Assembly: GCA_026981635.1 (NCBI GenBank)
Contig: JALSIF010000122.1
Coordinates: 1 to 21,053, forward strand
Direction of reading: 5' to 3'
DNA: 21,053 nucleotides
Origin: JALSIF01 sp026981635 [NCBI: bacterium]
Lineage (GTDB): Bacteria; 4484-113; JALSIF01
A model generated the notes under the pieces. The model saw only the letters and a list, made by a program, of their open reading frames with translations, had not been told where the DNA came from and did no database searches. Made by a program: the position numbers and the translations under genes. Shown one piece after another: positions 8,668 through 17,576 of the stretch (within the stretch, counting starts at the first letter, position 1; each line of letters opens with the position of its first letter).

Positions 8668-8696
8668 ATGCTAGCACAGCCATCCCTGGCTGGCAA
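8668..8696 (-). promoter_or_regulatory. Probable promoter of the str operon (rpsL-rpsG-fusA-tuf)
   Basis: On the minus strand, TTGCCA (8696-8691) is followed by a 17-base spacer and TAGCAT (8673-8668). The bases TGC directly before the -10 box (8676-8674) form an extended -10 element. It lies wholly in the rpoC-rpsL gap, and transcription would start near 8661, about 34 bases before the rpsL ATG. The same TGC-TAnnnT form occurs before rpmG and rplK. This is a sequence match only. Confidence 0.55.
8677..8692 (-). other. Inverted repeat inside the rpsL promoter spacer
   Basis: CAGCCA, a GGGA loop and TGGCTG form a perfect 6-base-pair dyad. It starts 30 bases after the rpoC stop and fills most of the spacer between the -35 and -10 boxes. 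It has no T-run after it, so it is a poor intrinsic terminator. It could be a weak attenuating or processing hairpin at the end of rpoC mRNA, or an operator for a dimeric repressor. The evidence is the symmetry alone. Confidence 0.4.
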
Positions 8697-8722
8697 GCAA
8701 GTTCCACTCTCAAGCAGCCGGT

Positions 8723-11700
8723 TTAGAACCCCTCTCCCCCGTCTTCCTGGTGGAAGCTCTGCTGATATTTGAGGTAGGGAGGGAGGTCCTCCGGCTCCTC
8801 CCGCTCAATGCGCTCAAGGGTGAGCCCTTCTTCCGCGTCCACCCGGTAGAGGATGTCCCGCTTGTGGCCCGTGCCCACTGGGATGAGACCGCCGATGATG
8901 ACGTTCTCCTTGAGCCCCCGTAGGTAGTCCTTCTTCCCCTCTACTGCCGCCTCGGTGAGCACCCGGGTGGTCTCCTGGAAGGAGGCGGCCGCCAGCCAGC
9001 TCTCGGTGGAGAGGCTGGCCTTGGAAATGCCCTGCAGGATGGTGGTGGCCTTGGGCGGCTTGATTCCCTTCTCCTCGGCGTGGCGGCAAAGCAGAGTGAA
9101 GGTCTTGCGGTCCAGCTTGTCGCCCGGCAGAAGCTCTCCCTTGAAACCACCCGGGTCGGTGATCTCCACGAAGTTGAACATCCGCCGCACGATGATCTCA
9201 ATGTACTTGGAGTTGACGCTCACCGACTGGGACTCGTAGATCTCCTGGATGGTCTGCACCAGGTACTCCTGGGTCTTGAGATCACCCACCAGCCGGTGGT
9301 ACTCCCTGAGATCAAAATCGCCCTCGCAGAGCTTGGCTGCCTTGCGCACGTAGTCTCCCTCGGCCACCAGTAGCGCCCGGTTGTCGTGGGGTGTCTCGTA
9401 GGTCTTCTCCTGCTCGCCGTCCTCGCTCACCAGGTGGATGCGATAGTAGACCCGGTCGTCCTCCGGATACATCCGCTCCACCTTGCCCGAGATGTCGGTC
9501 AGGTGGACCCCGTCCGGGTCCAACGGGGTGTTGATCTTTACCTGTTGACCAAACCTCACCGCCGGCCCCTGGTCATCCTTGAGCACCAGTTCGTAGGTGC
9601 GCTCAATGCCTAGCCGCTGATCCCTCACCACCACCTTCCAGGGGGTGAACTTGGTGATCTGCTTGACCGTGCCACTAAACTCGGCCAGAGGGGCGGGGTC
9701 CTTGACACCTCGCACCTCTAGCAGGCTCTCCACCGCAGGCAGACCGCGGGTGATGTCCACGTGCTCGCGCCGCTTGATCACATAGATGATGGAGCCCTTC
9801 TTGATTTTTTCCCCCCGCTTTACCCTCACCTCAACGGTGGTCTCCGAGGTGTTGGGCTGGGTGCGGATGACCCGCTCGCTCCCCTCCTTGGTCTTGAGCT
9901 TGATCTGGAAAGAAAAACCCTGCCCGGAGGGGCTTTTCACCCGTCTGACATCCTTCACCTCGGCGTCCGCATCGGTCTGGTAGGGGGTGACTCGTTCCAC
10001 GAAGCTGCCCGCCCCACCGGTGTGGAAGGTGCGCAGGGTAAGCTGGGTGCCTGGCTCACCGATGGACTGGGCAGCCACCACACCGACCGGCTCGCCCACC
10101 TCCACCAGCCGCCAGTTGGACAGATCCCAGCCAAAGCACTTGGCACACACTCCGTTGCCCAGCTCCTCACAGGTGAGCACACTGCGGATGGTCACCCGCC
10201 GCGGCTGGGGAGCGTCCTTGAGCACCTCGTAGATCCGCTCACATTCCTCGTGGCCCATCTCGGTCCCCCGCGGGTAGATCACCTCTCCCGTTTGGGGGTC
10301 AACTAGGTCGCGGGCCAGCAGGCGGCCAAAGAGCTGCTTCTTGACCCGCTCACGGCCAAAGTCACCGTAGTAGTCCAGGTTGATCTCCAGCCCCTGCTCG
10401 GTGCCACAGTCCAGCTTGCTGATGTGCACATCCACCGCCACGTCCACCAGCCGGCGGGTGAGATAGCCGGAGTCGGCCGTCTTAAGGGCGGTGTCCACCA
10501 GACCCTTCCTTCCACCATGGGTGGAGACGAAGTACTCAAAGACCGACAGCCCCTCGCGGAAGTTGGAGATGATGGGAAAGTCCAACACCCGGCCGGTGGG
10601 TCCCACCATCAGACCACGCATGGCGGCAAGTTGCTTCACCTGGTCCATCTTGCCCCGGGCACCCGAGTTGGCCATCATCCAGATGGGATTGAGCACATCA
10701 AAGTTGAGCTTCATCGCCTTGGTGAGCTCCTTGTTGGCCCGGTCCCACACCTTGATAATCTCCTCGTTCTTCTCCGCCGGGGTGATACGCTTCTTGTTGA
10801 AGTCAGACCAGATCCGCTCGGTCTCCTTGCGGGCCTTCTCAATGATCTTGCTCTTCTCGGCTGGGATGCAGATATCACTTACCGCCAAAGTCACCCCGGT
10901 GAGGCAAGCCCACTCAAAACCGATGTCCTTGAGGGCGTCAGCCAGTACCACCACAAAGTTGTGCCCACACTGTCGGTAGGCCAGCTCCAATAGCCAGCCC
11001 AGGTCTTTCTTGCCCAGCCCGTAGTTGAAATAGGGCAGGCGGCGCTCCTCGGGCACCTCCACCTCCTTGTAGAGATCATCCAGCCGCCGGTTGAAGATCA
11101 CCCTTCCCACCGTGGTCAGGCAGAAGATCTCTGGAACCGGCTCACCCTCACTCTGATAGAGCACCCGACGTTCTAGCTTTACCACCACCGGCTGCAGCAG
11201 GTCCAGGTGGCCGTTCTCGTAGGCCAGGATTACCTCGTCCAGGTCAGTGAAGTGGGGGGTCTTGGGCAGCACCCGGTCCTCAAGCTTTCGCTCCTCGTCC
11301 TTCTCTCTCAACTCCTGATAGGAGAGCAGCCGGTAGCCCTTGGAGAGGTCGTCGGGGTCCACCGGCTCGGTGTAACGCGGGTCAGGCTCCATCTGAGTCA
11401 GGTAATAGATGCCCAACACCATGTCCTGGGTGGGACCAACTATGGGCCGCCCGTCGGCCGGCAGCAACAGGTTGTTGGAAGAAAGCATCAGCACCCGCGC
11501 CTCTGCCTGGGCAGCGGTGGAGAGGGGAACGTGCACCGCCATTTGATCACCGTCAAAGTCGGCGTTGTAGGCGGTGCAGACTAGCGGGTGGAGCTGGATC
11601 GCCTTGCCCTCAATCAGTACCGGCTCAAAGGCCTGGATGGAGAGGCGGTGCAGGGTGGGGGCGCGGTTTAGAAGCACCGGGTGGTTCTTGATGATCTCGT

Positions 11701-13558
11701 CCAGGGCATCCCACACCTCCTCCGCCTCTGCCTTCTCCACTATGTGGCGGGCGTAGGCCACGTTCTGCTGGGGGTCGTCGGGCTTGATCAGCTTGTGCAG
11801 CACGAAGGGCTTAAACAGTTCCAGGGCCATCATCTTGGGCAGGCCACACTGGTGGAGCTTGAGCCTCGGCCCCACCACGATGACCGAGCGGCCCGAGTAG
11901 TCCACCCGCTTGCCCAGCAGGTTCTGCCGGAACCTGCCCTGCTTGCCCCTGAGCATGTCGGAGAGGCTCTTTAGGGGTCGGCTGGCCGAACTAAGCGAGG
12001 GCCTCCCTCGGGCGCGGGCGTTGTCAATCAGTGCGTCCACCGACTCCTGCAGCATGCGCTTCTCATTGCGCATGATGGATTCGGGGGCGCGGATGTCAAT
12101 GAGCTTGCGCATCCGGTTGTTGCGGTTGATCACCCGCCGGTAGAGCTCGTTTAGGTCGCTTGAAGCAAACCGACCCCCGTCCAGCTCAACCATCGGCCGA
12201 AGCTCCGGCGGCAGCACCGGCAGTACCTTGAGGATCATCCACTCCGGCCGGTTGCCGCTGCGGCGGAAGGAGCGCACGATCCTGAGCCGCTTCAAAAGCT
12301 TGCGCCTGGTCTGGGCGCTTGCGGTGCGCTCAATCTCCTCCCTGAGGTCCCGCTCCAGTTCCTCCAGATCAAGGTTCTCAAAGATGTCCAGCAGGGCCTC
12401 AGCCCCCATCTTTAGCTGGATGTACCTGTCCAGGTCTATCTCATGGTTGAGGTAAAGGAAGTATCTAAGCACAGCAAAGGACTCGTATCCCGGGATAACC
12501 ACCTGTCCACTGCGAGTGAGAGTGTCGTGGTCGGGCACCAAGGTCCACTTCTTAAGCTTCTTGATCAGGCGGATACCACCCTCCAAGCGGGAGATGTTGT
12601 AGTCCAGCTCCTCAATGGTCTTGCGCCGGATGAGATTGGGGTTCTTGTCTTCCACCATAAAGACAAAGAAGCCGGAGTCAAACAGCTTGGAGATGAGGGC
12701 GTAGGTGAACTCGTCCCCCCGCTGCCCGATGACCTCTTGGGTGGCCGGATCAACGATCCTCTCAGCCAGCCTATAGAAGGAGAGGATCTTCTCCCGGTTG
12801 ACAAAGTCCTTCATCCGCTCCAGGTCCTCGGCGACCTCGGGGTCCTGGGAGAAGTCCATCCCCGGCTGAAGCTTGCCGTCCCCATACTTCTTGGCCAGGC
12901 CGTGGGCCAGCTCCCGCTTCTGGGCGTCATCGGTGGTGAAGCGGGCAAGCTTCTGCCACAGGTTCATCTCGTGGACGTTTTTTACGTTCCGCCGCTCGGC
13001 CTTGAGTTTCTTTACGTGCTCCCTGACCCAGGCCTCAATCTGGCGGTAGTTCTCCAGGAGCCAGGGGATGTCAATCTTGGTAACGATGTACTGGACGTAG
13101 TAGACGATCTTCTCAACTTCCTTGGAGTTGATCCCGAGGAGAGCCGACATCCGGTTGGGAATGGAGCGGGTGAACCAGATGTGGGCTACCGGTGCAGCCA
13201 GCCGGATGTGGGCCATCCACTCGCGGCGCACCTTGGAGTGGGTCACCATCACCCCACAGCGGTCGCAGACCACCTCCTTGAAGCGGCGCCGCTTGTACTT
13301 GCCGCAGGCACACTCGTAGTTCTTGGTGGGCCCGAAGATGCGCTCGCAGAACAGGCCGTCCCGCTCGGGACGGTAGGTGCGGTAGTTGAAGGTCTCCGCC
13401 TTCTTTACCTCGGCGTAGTACTCGGTGTCCCCCGGCCCCTTGCGCTTGCTCCAGCGAAGAATGTCCTCCGGCGAGGCCAGGGAGATGCGGATCCACTCAA
13501 TGTTGCGGGGCTGAATCTCCAGTCGCCCCACCATCCTTCTCCTTTGTGCTACCGCCAC
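8723..13558 (-). CDS. rpoC: DNA-directed RNA polymerase subunit beta-prime with three large insertions
   Basis: Beta-prime forms the clamp, catalytic centre, bridge helix and trigger loop of RNA polymerase. Residues visible are zinc site 1 (Cys83, 85, 98, 101), the Mg-binding NADFDGD at 665-671, zinc site 2 (Cys1051, 1130, 1138, 1141), the trigger-loop segment ending FHTGG at 1182, and FQETTRVLTEAAVEGKKDYL near 1527-1546. At 1611 residues it is far longer than B. subtilis RpoC (about 1200). Extra sequence lies in the clamp (about 163-383), the trigger loop (about 1184-1267) and a duplicated module (about 1294-1412). The start is uncertain: GTG at 13558 has GGAG six bases upstream, and ATG at 13534 has AAAGGAG close by. 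It begins 3 bases after rpoB. Confidence 0.97.
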   Translation of the reverse strand: MAVAQRRRMVGRLEIQPRNIEWIRISLASPEDILRWSKRKGPGDTEYYAEVKKAETFNYRTYRPERDGLFCERIFGPTKNYECACGKYKRRRFKEVVCDRCGVMVTHSKVRREWMAHIRLAAPVAHIWFTRSIPNRMSALLGINSKEVEKIVYYVQYIVTKIDIPWLLENYRQIEAWVREHVKKLKAERRNVKNVHEMNLWQKLARFTTDDAQKRELAHGLAKKYGDGKLQPGMDFSQDPEVAEDLERMKDFVNREKILSFYRLAERIVDPATQEVIGQRGDEFTYALISKLFDSGFFVFMVEDKNPNLIRRKTIEELDYNISRLEGGIRLIKKLKKWTLVPDHDTLTRSGQVVIPGYESFAVLRYFLYLNHEIDLDRYIQLKMGAEALLDIFENLDLEELERDLREEIERTASAQTRRKLLKRLRIVRSFRRSGNRPEWMILKVLPVLPPELRPMVELDGGRFASSDLNELYRRVINRNNRMRKLIDIRAPESIMRNEKRMLQESVDALIDNARARGRPSLSSASRPLKSLSDMLRGKQGRFRQNLLGKRVDYSGRSVIVVGPRLKLHQCGLPKMMALELFKPFVLHKLIKPDDPQQNVAYARHIVEKAEAEEVWDALDEIIKNHPVLLNRAPTLHRLSIQAFEPVLIEGKAIQLHPLVCTAYNADFDGDQMAVHVPLSTAAQAEARVLMLSSNNLLLPADGRPIVGPTQDMVLGIYYLTQMEPDPRYTEPVDPDDLSKGYRLLSYQELREKDEERKLEDRVLPKTPHFTDLDEVILAYENGHLDLLQPVVVKLERRVLYQSEGEPVPEIFCLTTVGRVIFNRRLDDLYKEVEVPEERRLPYFNYGLGKKDLGWLLELAYRQCGHNFVVVLADALKDIGFEWACLTGVTLAVSDICIPAEKSKIIEKARKETERIWSDFNKKRITPAEKNEEIIKVWDRANKELTKAMKLNFDVLNPIWMMANSGARGKMDQVKQLAAMRGLMVGPTGRVLDFPIISNFREGLSVFEYFVSTHGGRKGLVDTALKTADSGYLTRRLVDVAVDVHISKLDCGTEQGLEINLDYYGDFGRERVKKQLFGRLLARDLVDPQTGEVIYPRGTEMGHEECERIYEVLKDAPQPRRVTIRSVLTCEELGNGVCAKCFGWDLSNWRLVEVGEPVGVVAAQSIGEPGTQLTLRTFHTGGAGSFVERVTPYQTDADAEVKDVRRVKSPSGQGFSFQIKLKTKEGSERVIRTQPNTSETTVEVRVKRGEKIKKGSIIYVIKRREHVDITRGLPAVESLLEVRGVKDPAPLAEFSGTVKQITKFTPWKVVVRDQRLGIERTYELVLKDDQGPAVRFGQQVKINTPLDPDGVHLTDISGKVERMYPEDDRVYYRIHLVSEDGEQEKTYETPHDNRALLVAEGDYVRKAAKLCEGDFDLREYHRLVGDLKTQEYLVQTIQEIYESQSVSVNSKYIEIIVRRMFNFVEITDPGGFKGELLPGDKLDRKTFTLLCRHAEEKGIKPPKATTILQGISKASLSTESWLAAASFQETTRVLTEAAVEGKKDYLRGLKENVIIGGLIPVGTGHKRDILYRVDAEEGLTLERIEREEPEDLPPYLKYQQSFHQEDGGEGF

Positions 13559-13561
13559 TTT

Positions 13562-16500
13562 CTACTCCACCTCCTCGTCAAACTCACCGTCCGACGGAAC
13601 GGTGGGCGGGGGAAGCTCGGGCACCTCCCCCCCATCACCGCCAACCGCTGAGCTGGCGAAGACCGTCTCCCTCATCCGGCGCTCGCGCTCCTCAATCTCC
13701 TCCTCGTAGTACTTGACCTCAACATTGAGCGCCAGGCTCTTGAGCTCGTTTACGATCACGTTGAACCCTTCCGGCAGACCCGGCTCGGGGATCAGGCGGC
13801 CATCCACGATGGCCTGGTAGGTGCGGCTGCGCCCCTCAACGTCGTCGCTCTTTATGGTGAGCATCTCCTTGAGCAGGTAGGCGGCACCGTAGCCCTCCAG
13901 CGCCCACACCTCCATCTCACCCAGTCGCTGACCGCCAAACTGGGCCTTGCCCCCCAGCGGCTGCTGGGTAATCAGGGCATAGCCACCGGTGGAGCGGGCG
14001 TGGATCTTCTCCTCCACCAGGTGGTGGAGCTTCATGATGTACATCACCCCCACCATCACCCGCTCCTTGAAGGGCTCGCCGGTCACCCCGTCATAGAGGA
14101 TGGTTTTGCCGTCCAGGGGCAGGTTGAGGTAGGCAAACAGCTGGCGAATCTGGTCCTCCTTCACCGATTGGAAGGGGGGCGACTTGACCTTGAGCGGATT
14201 TTTGGCCCGGCGCAGGCGGATCTCCTCCACCCCCTGAAGCTCATGCTTGCGCTTGGAGCGGTCAAAGTGGATAGGCTCCTCCTTGGCGAGGATCCGGCGC
14301 ACCTCCTCCAGCTGGCTCTCATCAATCATGGAGCAGGCCAGCCCAAGATGTGCCTCCAGCACCTGGCCGATGTTCATTCGGCTGGGCACGCCGAGGGGAT
14401 TCAGCACCATCTGGATGGGGGTCCCGTCGGGCAGGAAGGGCATGTCCTCCACCGGCAGCACCATGGAGATGACCCCCTTGTTGCCGTGCCGACCGGCGAT
14501 CTTGTCGCCCACCTGAAGCTTGAGCGTGCGGGCCACAAAGACCCGCGCCAGCTCCACCACGTTGTGGGGGAGGTCGTCCCCCTTCTCTCGGCTGAAGAAC
14601 TGGGTGTGGATGACCACCCCTTCCTCGCCGTGGGGAAGCTTTAGTGGGGTGTTCTTGTAGTTTCGCCCCTTCTCGCCGAAGACCATGCGGATGAGCTTCT
14701 CCTCCCCCGAGAGATCGGTCTCCCCCCGCGGGGTGATCTTGCCCACCAGCACATCCCCCGCCTTCACCCAGGCGCCCTCACGGATGATGCCCCGCTCGTC
14801 CAGAGTGCGCTCAATCTTGCTGGAGTACTGGCGCATCTCCCGGGTGATCTTTTCCGGTCCCACCTTGGTCTCCCGCGCCTCACACTCCAGCTTCTCAATG
14901 TGGATGGAGGTAAAGATGTCGTCGGTGACCAGCTCCTCGCTGACCAGCACCGCGTCCTCAAAGTTGTAGCCCCGCCAGGGGAGGAAGGCAACCAGCACGT
15001 TCTTGCCCAGGGCAAGCTCGCCACCACTGGTGGTGCTGCCGTCGGCCAGAAGATCCCCCTTGATGACTACGTCCCCCTCCTTGACCACCGGCCGCTGGTT
15101 GACCAGCGAGCCCTGGTTGGAGCGCTTGAACTTCCTCAGCTCAATGGTCTCATACTGCTCCATCTCCTCGGGCAGCGGCTTAAACACCCGGTCCTCCGGC
15201 GGGACCACCCGCTTCCGATCAAGCTCACGGCCCGGAGGAGTGAAAATATAGTCAAACTTGGACTCGGTGAGTACCAGCTCGGGGACCTTGTCGGTGACGT
15301 CCTGGTAGCGCTCCTTGAGCTGGCCAACGATCTCCTCCACGATCTCCCGGCTCTTGGCCCGCACCACAATCTCGTGCTCATCCAGCGGGTTGCGCTCAAA
15401 GACCAGGCTGGGGTAGAGCTTCTCCCGCAGGCGCGCCAGCCGCTTCATCGCCTCGGTGGCGTCCCGCTTGCGCACGAAGCGCACCGCGGTCAGGTTGGTG
15501 AGGGTTTCCAGGTTGGGCAGGTCCAGGATCTCGCCCGTCTGGCGGTCCCAGACGATCCCCTTGGCCAGGGTGATCTTCTCCGAGTCGGCATAGATCACCT
15601 GGCCACAGAAATGGCTCCTTAGCACCGCCCCGGAGTCCTCCGCCACCCGTCGCTCGTTGCCGGTACCCACCAGCGGGGCCTCTGGCTCAATCAGCGGAAC
15701 CGCCTGGCGCTGCATGTTGGAGCCCATCAGCGCCCGGTTGGAGTCGTCGTGCTCCAGGAAGGGGATGAGGGAGGTGGTAACGGAGACGAACTGGGCGGGG
15801 CTGATTTCAATCAGGTCCACCTCCTCCCGGCTCACCAACTCAATGTTGTCCCCCCTACGCACATGCAGGCGATCCTCCAGGATGCGCCCCCGCTTGTCGC
15901 GCTTTACGGTGGCCGGGGCGATACGGAACTTGGTGTCCTCAAAGGCGGGAAGATATTTCACCTCGCTTGAGATCACCCGGCCCTTCTTTACCGGGTGATA
16001 GGGGGTCTCCACAAAGCCATACTTGTTTAGCCGGGCATAGCCGGCCAGGCTGGTGATGAGGCCGATGTTCTGCCCCTCCGGGGTCTCAATGGGGCAGATG
16101 CGCCCATAGTGGCTGCGGTGGACGTCCCTGAAGTCAAACCGGGCGGCGTCCCGGGTGAGCCCCTTGGGTCCCAGGGCGGAGAGGCGACGCTTGTGGGTGA
16201 GGGAGGTGAGCGGATTGGTCTCGTCCATGAACTGGCTCATCTGGGAGGAGCCAAAGAACTCCTTGATCACCCCCGTAAGCGGCCGGGTGTTGATGAGCGA
16301 CTTGGGGCTCTCCTCTTCGGCGGTGGGCTGCATCATCCGCTCGGTGATGATGCGCTCCACCCGCATCATCCCCTTGCGCATCTGCTCCTGTAAAAGCTCG
16401 CCCACCGGCTCCACCCGCCGGTTCTCCAGGTTCAGGTGCTCGGTGTCGTCAAGCTGCCCCTTGCCCTCCTCCTGCAGCTCGTAGAGCTTGCGGAAGGTCT

Positions 16501-17482
16501 CCATGAAGTCGGCCACCGACAGCACCCGCCGATCAGGGCGGAGGTTGATGCCCAGCTTGCGGTTGACCATGTAGCGACCCACCTCGGCCAGGTCGTAGCG
16601 CACCGGGTCCATGTAGCGCCGCCGGAGCATCTCCTCCAGCTGAGCCTCGGTGAAGGAGTCGGTGGGGTTGAGCCGCTTCCAGATCTCTATCAGCGCCTCC
16701 CTCCGGTCGCGGGTGCGGTCCTCCTCCACGGTGGGCATGAGGGGCTGCTGGATGGGGAAGGGCTGGTTATCCCATTCCTCCTTGGTGAGGGGCTCCTGGT
16801 GGACGTTGCCCTCCCGGTCGGTGTAGAGATAGACCGGGTCGGGGTGATAGATCACCTTCTTCTCCAGGTCAACCGTAAAGCCCAGCGCGCGCAGGAACTG
16901 GGTGATGGGGATGCGCACCACCCTCCGGGTGGTGTCCAGGCGAACCTGATACACCTTCCTCCGCTTGTCGTACTGATACTTGAGCCAGGAGCCCCGGTAG
17001 GGAATCAGCTTCACCATTGGGGCATCCTCGCTGGCAGTGCGCTTCTGACCAGGAGTGAAATAGACCCCCGGCGAGCGCACCAGCTGGCTCACGATCACCC
17101 TTTCAACCCCGTTGATGATGAAGGTGCCGCGAGAGGTCATGAAGGGGATATCACAGATGTAGACCTCCTGGCGGATAATCTCCCCCTTCCGCTTAAGGTT
17201 GCGAAACTCAAAGATGCCCTTGATGGAGGCCGAGTAGTCCAGGTCCATCTCCAGGCACTCGGTATCGGCGTGCTCGGGCAGGATGACCTTGTAGTCCAGA
17301 AAGTGGAGCTCCAGTGCGCCGTCCTTGCTGCGGATGGGGAAGACCTCCTCAAAGACCTGCTTGAAGCCCTCAAAGAGGAACCAGCGGTAGCTCTCCACCT
17401 GGGTGGCGAGCAGGAAGGGAAACTCATACTCAATCAGGTCTTCACTGAGTGCGTGACGCCTGTCTAGAAGCATTCCTTTCAA
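13562..17482 (-). CDS. rpoB: DNA-directed RNA polymerase subunit beta with a large insertion
   Basis: Beta forms the second half of the RNA polymerase active cleft. The rifampicin pocket is at residues 411-434 (GSSQMSQFMDETNPL, then THKRRLSALGP), with the usual Gln, Asp, His, Arg and Ser contacts intact, predicting sensitivity. Further landmarks are CPIETPEGQNIGLI (463-476), KFKRSNQG (784-791), GYNFEDA (838-844), GDKIAGRHGNKGV (992-1004) and GGKAQFGGQRLGEMEVWALE (1177-1196). About 120 residues (roughly 642-775) are inserted just before the KFKRSNQ motif. The C-terminus carries an acidic, proline-rich tail. I choose the TTG start at 17482 because AGGAGG is eight bases upstream; the ATG at 17473 is too far from it. 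Confidence 0.97.
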   Translation of the reverse strand: MKGMLLDRRHALSEDLIEYEFPFLLATQVESYRWFLFEGFKQVFEEVFPIRSKDGALELHFLDYKVILPEHADTECLEMDLDYSASIKGIFEFRNLKRKGEIIRQEVYICDIPFMTSRGTFIINGVERVIVSQLVRSPGVYFTPGQKRTASEDAPMVKLIPYRGSWLKYQYDKRRKVYQVRLDTTRRVVRIPITQFLRALGFTVDLEKKVIYHPDPVYLYTDREGNVHQEPLTKEEWDNQPFPIQQPLMPTVEEDRTRDRREALIEIWKRLNPTDSFTEAQLEEMLRRRYMDPVRYDLAEVGRYMVNRKLGINLRPDRRVLSVADFMETFRKLYELQEEGKGQLDDTEHLNLENRRVEPVGELLQEQMRKGMMRVERIITERMMQPTAEEESPKSLINTRPLTGVIKEFFGSSQMSQFMDETNPLTSLTHKRRLSALGPKGLTRDAARFDFRDVHRSHYGRICPIETPEGQNIGLITSLAGYARLNKYGFVETPYHPVKKGRVISSEVKYLPAFEDTKFRIAPATVKRDKRGRILEDRLHVRRGDNIELVSREEVDLIEISPAQFVSVTTSLIPFLEHDDSNRALMGSNMQRQAVPLIEPEAPLVGTGNERRVAEDSGAVLRSHFCGQVIYADSEKITLAKGIVWDRQTGEILDLPNLETLTNLTAVRFVRKRDATEAMKRLARLREKLYPSLVFERNPLDEHEIVVRAKSREIVEEIVGQLKERYQDVTDKVPELVLTESKFDYIFTPPGRELDRKRVVPPEDRVFKPLPEEMEQYETIELRKFKRSNQGSLVNQRPVVKEGDVVIKGDLLADGSTTSGGELALGKNVLVAFLPWRGYNFEDAVLVSEELVTDDIFTSIHIEKLECEARETKVGPEKITREMRQYSSKIERTLDERGIIREGAWVKAGDVLVGKITPRGETDLSGEEKLIRMVFGEKGRNYKNTPLKLPHGEEGVVIHTQFFSREKGDDLPHNVVELARVFVARTLKLQVGDKIAGRHGNKGVISMVLPVEDMPFLPDGTPIQMVLNPLGVPSRMNIGQVLEAHLGLACSMIDESQLEEVRRILAKEEPIHFDRSKRKHELQGVEEIRLRRAKNPLKVKSPPFQSVKEDQIRQLFAYLNLPLDGKTILYDGVTGEPFKERVMVGVMYIMKLHHLVEEKIHARSTGGYALITQQPLGGKAQFGGQRLGEMEVWALEGYGAAYLLKEMLTIKSDDVEGRSRTYQAIVDGRLIPEPGLPEGFNVIVNELKSLALNVEVKYYEEEIEERERRMRETVFASSAVGGDGGEVPELPPPTVPSDGEFDEEVE

Positions 17483-17490
17483 GGCCTAAC

Positions 17491-17496
17491 CCTCCT
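17491..17496 (-). promoter_or_regulatory. Shine-Dalgarno site that fixes a TTG start for rpoB
   Basis: A perfect AGGAGG lies eight bases before TTG at 17482 and 17 bases before the first ATG at 17473. Normal spacing favours the TTG. A weak start codon behind a strong Shine-Dalgarno site could tune beta synthesis against the much more abundant L7/L12. Confidence 0.75.
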
Positions 17497-17523
17497 TTCG
17501 AAAAGCTTGCGGCCGTGCAAAGC

Positions 17524-17558
17524 GGGGCGCCGATCGGGCGCCTGCTATATCCCGCCCC
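17524..17558 (-). promoter_or_regulatory. Possible attenuator or processing hairpins in the rplL-rpoB gap
   Basis: The 94-base gap between rplL and rpoB contains GGCGCC, a five-base loop and GGCGCC (17542-17526), a perfect 6-base-pair stem. An alternative pairing joins CGCCCC/GGGGCG (17553-17558 with 17524-17529) and would exclude the first. No long T-run follows. In E. coli this gap holds an attenuator and an RNase III site that lower rpoBC relative to rplJL; a similar role here is inference. Confidence 0.45.
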
Positions 17559-17576
17559 TCGGTAGAGATAAGCAAC

